Shown here piece by piece: positions 53,478 through 64,000 of a stretch of DNA of 64,000 nt. How positions within the stretch are numbered: the stretch's first letter is position 1; each line of letters starts with the position of its first letter. Under the pieces are notes generated by a model. That model was given only the letters and a program-made list of their open reading frames with translations. It ran no database searches and was not told the origin of the DNA. The stretch spans positions 21,101,001 to 21,165,000 of the forward strand of contig NC_092569.1 of assembly GCF_037975245.1 (NCBI RefSeq). The letters run 5' to 3'. The position numbers and the translations under genes were made by a program. The DNA comes from Apostichopus japonicus. Its lineage: Eukaryota; Echinodermata; Holothuroidea; Aspidochirotida; Stichopodidae.

Positions 53478-55950
53478 CTTCTTTTCTCAATGTTTAGTAG
53501 AAACTAAGAGTTTTTCTGGATAACTCCTTGTCAAGCTCATCAATGTTCTAAGTTACTTTGAAAACCCTCGTGTTGCTACGCAGATACCGAAGTTTGAGGG
53601 AACACACAACCGATCACGTGATTCAAATTCAGCATTATTGTTAATGTTAATATTCGCCAAAAGCGACAAAAGAAAATGGAAACCAGCCACGTACGCTATT
53701 GATCGAAAGATATTGACGTCGTTTGGAATACAATATGAAGTCTACTTCTACAGAATTATACGCAGAGACACAATATTAAAAATCTATGATATATAATCAA
53801 TAAACAGACCTAATTCTTTATAATTGAATTAATGAATTGTTATTATGTCTTATATTTGTGATTTTTGGGGTCGTTATTTAAGAAAACGTATTTTTTATAT
53901 TGTTTATATTGTAACTCACTGTTTGTAATATCAACGAGGGCTCTTGTTTTCACAGCCGACCTAGATTGAATGGAAAGATTCGCCGCGTTGATTAGGAAAT
54001 AACTGTTTGTGTACGGAATCACTAATGTTTATGACCTTAAAATATATCATGAACAATTTTGTAGAATTATCAACGGTTTGGATTTCTGGCAAATTAGATT
54101 AGTGGAACTTCCGCAAACGAAGAAAAATCTTCCGCAAACAAAGAGTAAGAAATAAATGAGCAGTCTGAATGATTATGTTAGACAACATTTCTTTAGGATC
54201 TGCACTAACATTTAAAAACGGCAGTAAATTAACATATACATGAAGAGGAAAATATTCTTCTTTTGTGAACTGGTGAGGTTGAAACATTAATTTTTAACCG
54301 ACAAAGCCCTTACGTATCACATTAGCTAAGAAGTAATGTTTACAATATAACCAGCAACATTACGTTTCGGAACAACATTACTGCAGCTTTTCTAATATTC
54401 AATACTTTATAACTGTTGGAAAACGTTTGTAAACACGGGATTCCACTAACCCAGCAAACACAAAACGTTATCATAACATTTTTAAAAGAGCCACTAAAAT
54501 AGGTTTTTGTAACGTTAAATGTGGTGTTATAAAAACGTCGGCATAACGTTTTTATGAGGTATTAATGTTATATTAATGTTTTAACCAAAAATGTTTTGAA
54601 ATAATAGCCTGAAAACGTAAATTTCGTGACATATTTATTACACCACAAATAACGTTATCAAAACAAAAGACGAAACGTTTTAATAACGTTTCAAAAACGT
54701 GTTTGTATTTGCTGGGAATGTTCTTATGGTTATATAGCTAGAAATTACTTCGAAACGTTATTGAACGAGAAGTACGATCTTCATTCCATTTTTAGTATGA
54801 ATTTTATTCATTGTTATTTACTTTGTTTATGACTATCCAAATTCAAAGTAATTATGCATTGTTCACATTCAACATATAAGGAATAAATATGTAACTGCAA
54901 TAACAAGTCATGATTACTCAGCATACTGAGTGAACGTTTGTAAAGTACGGTACCACCCTGCCCAAAATTACTGTATAAACTAAACAACTGGCTGAATGAA
55001 GGAACGAAGATAAATCCCAACGACAAATTATGATGAAAGACCTAATCAAGTGGACCGTGAAGAAAACAGGCCATTAGTCACTGCGACTACCATATACCAA
55101 TACCTGTTCGCCATTCATTCATGCCACATATATCACTAAAATTGTTATGCCGACACGTACGTATGCAGCCAAATTAAATACATATGTACAACATACCGTA
55201 ATTGTTAAAATAGCTATTTTAACAATTATGTTGCACTTATTAGTATTACTAGTCCCATATATTGGAGGGCAATATATATGATTACACATTCGTGACCAAC
55301 TCATTGAGACATTATAATTCCAAAACAAAGCTCAAACTACATTTCTAAAGGCAAATCATATCGCCCGAACAAATAAAAAGTTGATCACTTGTTTCAATCC
55401 CCTCATAATTTACAACGCCATCAGATTTCCATACGTAATTCGTAGCAACATCTAAAGCAGACCTGGTGAACAATATTGTTCATAACTTTTTCATATAAGC
55501 AGCCCCCATATTTTACCACAAATTCTCCTCTATCCCCCCTCCCCTGATCGACATATTTTTTAAAGCACCCCCCCCCCCTCCCCCGCCAGTGTTAATAAAG
55601 TTATAGCAGACATTACGTTAAGTTAGAACTTGAAACGACATAGCCCTAGTGCGTCAAGTCGATCCGAGCTACACAACAAATTTTGACGCATTTTTTTTTT
55701 AAGTAGGGCACCATTGTTGGTAAAGGAGGTACAAACAGAATTTTCACAACTGATATTTCTAAAATAATATCCTATGCATGGTTACTATTATGAGAGTTAC
55801 AAAATTACATCTCACTGTCAATCTCAATTCCGGGACAGTGTTGCTTTTTGCCGTCGTGAGAAACTAACTATATGCATTCTATCCGAGGATGTGAAACGAA
55901 AATGTAAATCCTTGGGAGCTAGGATCCTCCCCAATCCCAACCATGGCTCA
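53478..55950. other. 5' flank of gene 5, no gene seen
   Basis: Collinear with 16862-19287. Holds a CACGTG at 53615-53620, a MITE-like element at 54450-54716 (full CCCAGCAAA...TTTGCTGGG ends, with an extra internal segment missing from the 17830 copy) and a palindrome near 55190-55236. Confidence 0.6.
54450..54716. mobile_element. MITE-like element with CCCAGCAAA termini (copy 2)
   Basis: Both terminal inverted repeats are visible. It differs from the copy at 17830 by an indel of roughly 40 bp around TAAAAGAGCCACTAAAATAG. Confidence 0.5.
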
Positions 55951-57612
<1,662 letters not shown>

Positions 57613-57623
57613 CTTAAGGATAT

Positions 57624-57672
<49 letters not shown>

Positions 57673-57676
<4 letters not shown>

Positions 57677-58175
57677 GAAAATCGTAATGAGTCGGAAAAT
57701 CAGCGAAAAAACTTTCAGCCTCCACAGGGATTCGAACCACGGGCCTCCGCTTTGTACGCGGACACCCTAACCACTAGGCTATGGACGCTGATTGTATGTC
57801 CAGAGTTTCGAAACCGGTAAGGAAGGTCGTAATTCCACTGTAGGCGTTTGTCACCTGTGTCGAACAATACTAGTTATGTTTTTGGTGACATATTTTGCCT
57901 TACTCTAGAGATCAAACATGATGCTAACCAACTCGAAATCATTTGTGATTCCTAAAGCCGGATCTCGAAAGAGATACTTTGAACAGACTTTATGTTAATG
58001 CAATGGAGGTAAACGACAAAGGCAAATGAATATATATAATTGAAAATCGTAATGAGTTGGAAAATCAAGAACAGTGAAAAAACTTTCAGCCTCCACCGGG
58101 ATTCGAACCACGGGCCTTCCGCTTTGTACGCGGACACCCTAACCACTAGGCTATGGACGCTGATTGTATGTCCAG

Positions 58176-58180
<5 letters not shown>
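57673..58180 (-). mobile_element. Inverted 373-bp unit plus partial second unit
   Basis: About 1.4 tandem units of the array family in reverse orientation, with tRNA-like heads near 57719-57790 and 58086-58160. The second is cut off by (TA)n at CCAGAGGTATATA. Confidence 0.85.

Positions 58181-58250
<70 letters not shown>
58181..58250. repeat. (TA)n microsatellite
   Basis: Separates the inverted SINE units from the third 0.9-kb repeat. Confidence 0.95.
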
Positions 58251-58251
<1 letters not shown>

Positions 58252-58254
58252 CAA

Positions 58255-59165
58255 CACTTTCCTCTTGAGGGTAACGCGTGCCTGCCGGTTCAGGATTCTT
58301 GGCCTACGATGTCGTATTTTAATTGGCAGGGGAACGAATACATACACAAAATAAATCCAGAGAGATAGTTGTACAGTTAACCCAGATATATTCAATACAA
58401 AACGACTTCTTACAGTAAAGTTGAGTGCTTAGCACTAGCTGAGTTGCACAATATTGAGGCTGCGCGGCCTTGAAGTATACCAACAAGATGTTCCTTCCAA
58501 CGGCAACCAATGGAGACTGTCCTGTCCCAACCAAGTAATACACTTAAATAATACATTTATACAAATGGTGTACTTTACCTTAGAACTTAGCTTAAGACAT
58601 AATACACAAATATTACGGTGCATTTCCACCATCCCCAAGCAATAATGTACTCCTTAACAGGGTTGAATGAGATCACATGATTATCCCTACAAAATATCAC
58701 ATGTGTTACATTCCAATCCCAGGATAGGCCTCATAACACATGCCGGTCCATAGGAGTAGCCCCAAAAGCCATAATCTGGTAACAATTAAAACTGGTCGAC
58801 TTACTGCCAAGAGAGATATACCCCATATGATTAAAAATGGGGTATAAACTACCACAATGGCTCCACACCATCCACACAGAACTCGGCCATTGCTCCACAA
58901 CTTAAAGATCTGCTTTATTGGCTCCAATTATAGCACGCTATAGCTAGGATAGTTTTGTGATTACATAATCGACCCGCCACGGTTGTACATCGACCCCAGG
59001 GTTTACAATTAGCCTGCATTTCTTATCAACACCATTAGGCTTTTTGTGTAAACACTGTGTGGAAATATGTTCATGTCTAGAGTGTAGTTAATCATACAGC
59101 TTTCACACAAAGACACTCATACAAGAAAAATATGTGGCAGGCGATGCAGACAAATTGGTAAAAAA
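58255..59165. repeat. Unclassified ~0.9-kb dispersed repeat (copy 3 of 3)
   Basis: Collinear with the copies at 7007 and 45595. Its minus-strand 73-residue open frame (58706-58927) is not kept intact in the other copies. Confidence 0.6.
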
Positions 59166-59185
59166 AAAATAAGATATAAGATATA

Positions 59186-59187
<2 letters not shown>

Positions 59188-59248
<61 letters not shown>

Positions 59249-59308
59249 AATATATGTATATATATAAATATATGTATATATATAAATATATATATATATA
59301 TACATATA
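59188..59308. repeat. (TA)n microsatellite
   Basis: Compound TA with TAAATATATGTATA steps. Confidence 0.9.
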
Positions 59309-59895
59309 TGACAACCAGGAATACTTTTTTTATCATATTAACTGAAAATTTCACAATTTTCTACTAATGTACAAAGCTATGTGATGCTATCAGAATAAAC
59401 TGAGAAAATCTTTTCGTTTGATATTGAGATGATTTCATAACAGTGAAGCCAATCAGCTTTAATGAAAGAGTTTTAATCCGCATAATGAGGTGAACGTTTT
59501 CCCTTTTAAAATGGTGAACTTTGCTAGGAGGATGTAGTAGCTTTTTCAACTACAACTTTATATTTAAATAATTATAATCTGCTGGTCTAGGGGAACAAGA
59601 CCCAACTCCCACTTTGTTACGATCAGGTGATATATAAACGAACCCTGAGTAATACCCCTTACATTTTTGTTCTTCATAACCTTAGCTTCTAGTACGTCGT
59701 ACATCAAATAACCTGAATATGATCGAGTGAAGTACATTACTCTTCTGTAAGCAAAGCCGTCGTAATCCTCTCCTTTCGCCATATATCACCACTAGCGATT
59801 AAAATTAGACATCCATCAAACATAGCAATTTTTAAAGATCCGTGGGTATCACGACTTCACAGAAGAAATGGTAGCCAACATTTGCAAGTCGAGCC

Positions 59896-63377
<3,482 letters not shown>

Positions 63378-63479
63378 CTGAAAAGGGAAGTGGTCAGTGT
63401 AAGTTGCTGTCCAATCGTTTTCAATACATGTTAAATCTTTAAACCATTGAAAATAAGATAAATCTATATCAACTGTAAT

Positions 63480-63855
63480 CAGTGGCGTAGGAAGGTACTT
63501 TCGAGTGGGGGGCTGAAGAGTGATGGTCGGCCTGGGGGAGGGTTCTAAGGGGAGGGGGTGTCCCCCTCCCCTTTGGATTTTTTTTGCATTTCCAGGTGGC
63601 CTCAGATGCAATTTGGTGCAATATAGCACACTTCAACCCACCCACTCCATTTTGTATATAATTTTGCATTTTCACCTGGCTTTAGATGCAAGTTGGTGCT
63701 CCAAATGAGATTTTTTTTCTCATTTGGAAATGAAAAAGGGGTTATCTGACTTGCGAAGCGGGGGGGGGGGCGGAATGATACTTCCGCCCCTCCACGGTTT
63801 TCACTGGGGGGCTGGCGCCCCCCAGCCCCCCCCCCCCCCGGTTCCTACGCCCTTG
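63480..63855. mobile_element. 376-bp non-autonomous hAT-like element
   Basis: The ends CAGTGGCGTAGGAA and TTCCTACGCCCTTG form an imperfect terminal inverted repeat. The 8-bp target duplication ACTGTAAT is at 63472-63479 and 63856-63863. The empty site is seen in gene 2 (TATCAACTTTAATAAC) and gene 5. CAG-starting ends with 8-bp duplications define hAT elements. The interior is GC-rich with poly-G and poly-C runs and has no coding capacity. Confidence 0.8.
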
Positions 63856-64000
63856 ACTGTAATAACTTCGAGTGTATACAGACTAAAGAACTAATACTGC
63901 CGTATGTTTGTTGCTCAGATAAACATTCATAATGTATCAGCTGATGAAGATGCATGAGAACTAAAGTTTCAGACGAAAAAACTGTAGTTGTAGATAAATA

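Noticed and set aside
58706-58927. 73-residue hydrophobic frame in the 0.9-kb repeat
   Set aside because: Not kept open in the copies at 7007 and 45595, so probably not coding.

Overview
This is eukaryotic nuclear DNA: AT-rich, with split genes bounded by GT/AG introns, dense (TA)n microsatellites, tRNA-derived repeats and non-LTR and DNA transposon remnants. The genes are secreted fibrinogen-related domain (FReD) proteins in a lineage-specific tandem cluster. That suits a marine invertebrate, and my best guess is an echinoderm such as a sea cucumber. This is inference; no species marker is present.

Six FReD genes lie head-to-tail on the minus strand. Two belong to a 'long mucin exon' type: gene 1 (199-5475, last exon off the left edge) and gene 4 (37969-43941, complete, 702 aa). 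Four belong to a 'split mucin exon' type: gene 2 (8831-16861, 584 aa), gene 3 (24068-34309, 541 aa), gene 5 (47329-53477, 583 aa) and gene 6 (59896 to beyond the right edge). All models were built by hand from splice signals. Intron phases agree across paralogues, and every complete model has a length divisible by three. The common plan is signal peptide, a short exon with a C..CGGxC-like motif (CEGNC in gene 5), Ser/Thr-rich stalk, trypsin-inhibitor-like (TIL) cysteine-rich domain, EGF-like segment, and a FReD split over three exons. They are probably secreted, mucin-stalked lectin-like proteins, perhaps for immune recognition or adhesion.

The block 1-19905 (gene 1, repeats, gene 2, 5' flank, inverted FReD pseudogene) recurs collinearly at about 38505-56585 (gene 4, repeats, gene 5, 5' flank, inverted pseudogene), a duplication with a period near 38.5 kb. 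The interval between them holds a 5'-truncated L2/CR1-like LINE, ribozyme-bearing repeats and the divergent gene 3. A third, shorter unit starts near 57.6 kb with gene 6.

The most unusual content is in the repeats. A tRNA-like sequence (A and B boxes) runs straight into a complete hammerhead ribozyme core at 22619-22660. A second hammerhead-like fold lies on the other strand at 22861-22915. Two decayed relatives at about 6.2 and 44.7 kb have a ribozyme remnant at each end, like animal retrozymes. A 373-bp tandem array of tRNA-like units sits inside the last intron of gene 2. A 30-bp-arm palindrome in gene 3 turns exactly at the stem III of the second hammerhead. Gene 3 also carries a THAP-type transposon remnant between mucin exons, and gene 6 carries a small hAT-like element with an 8-bp target duplication.
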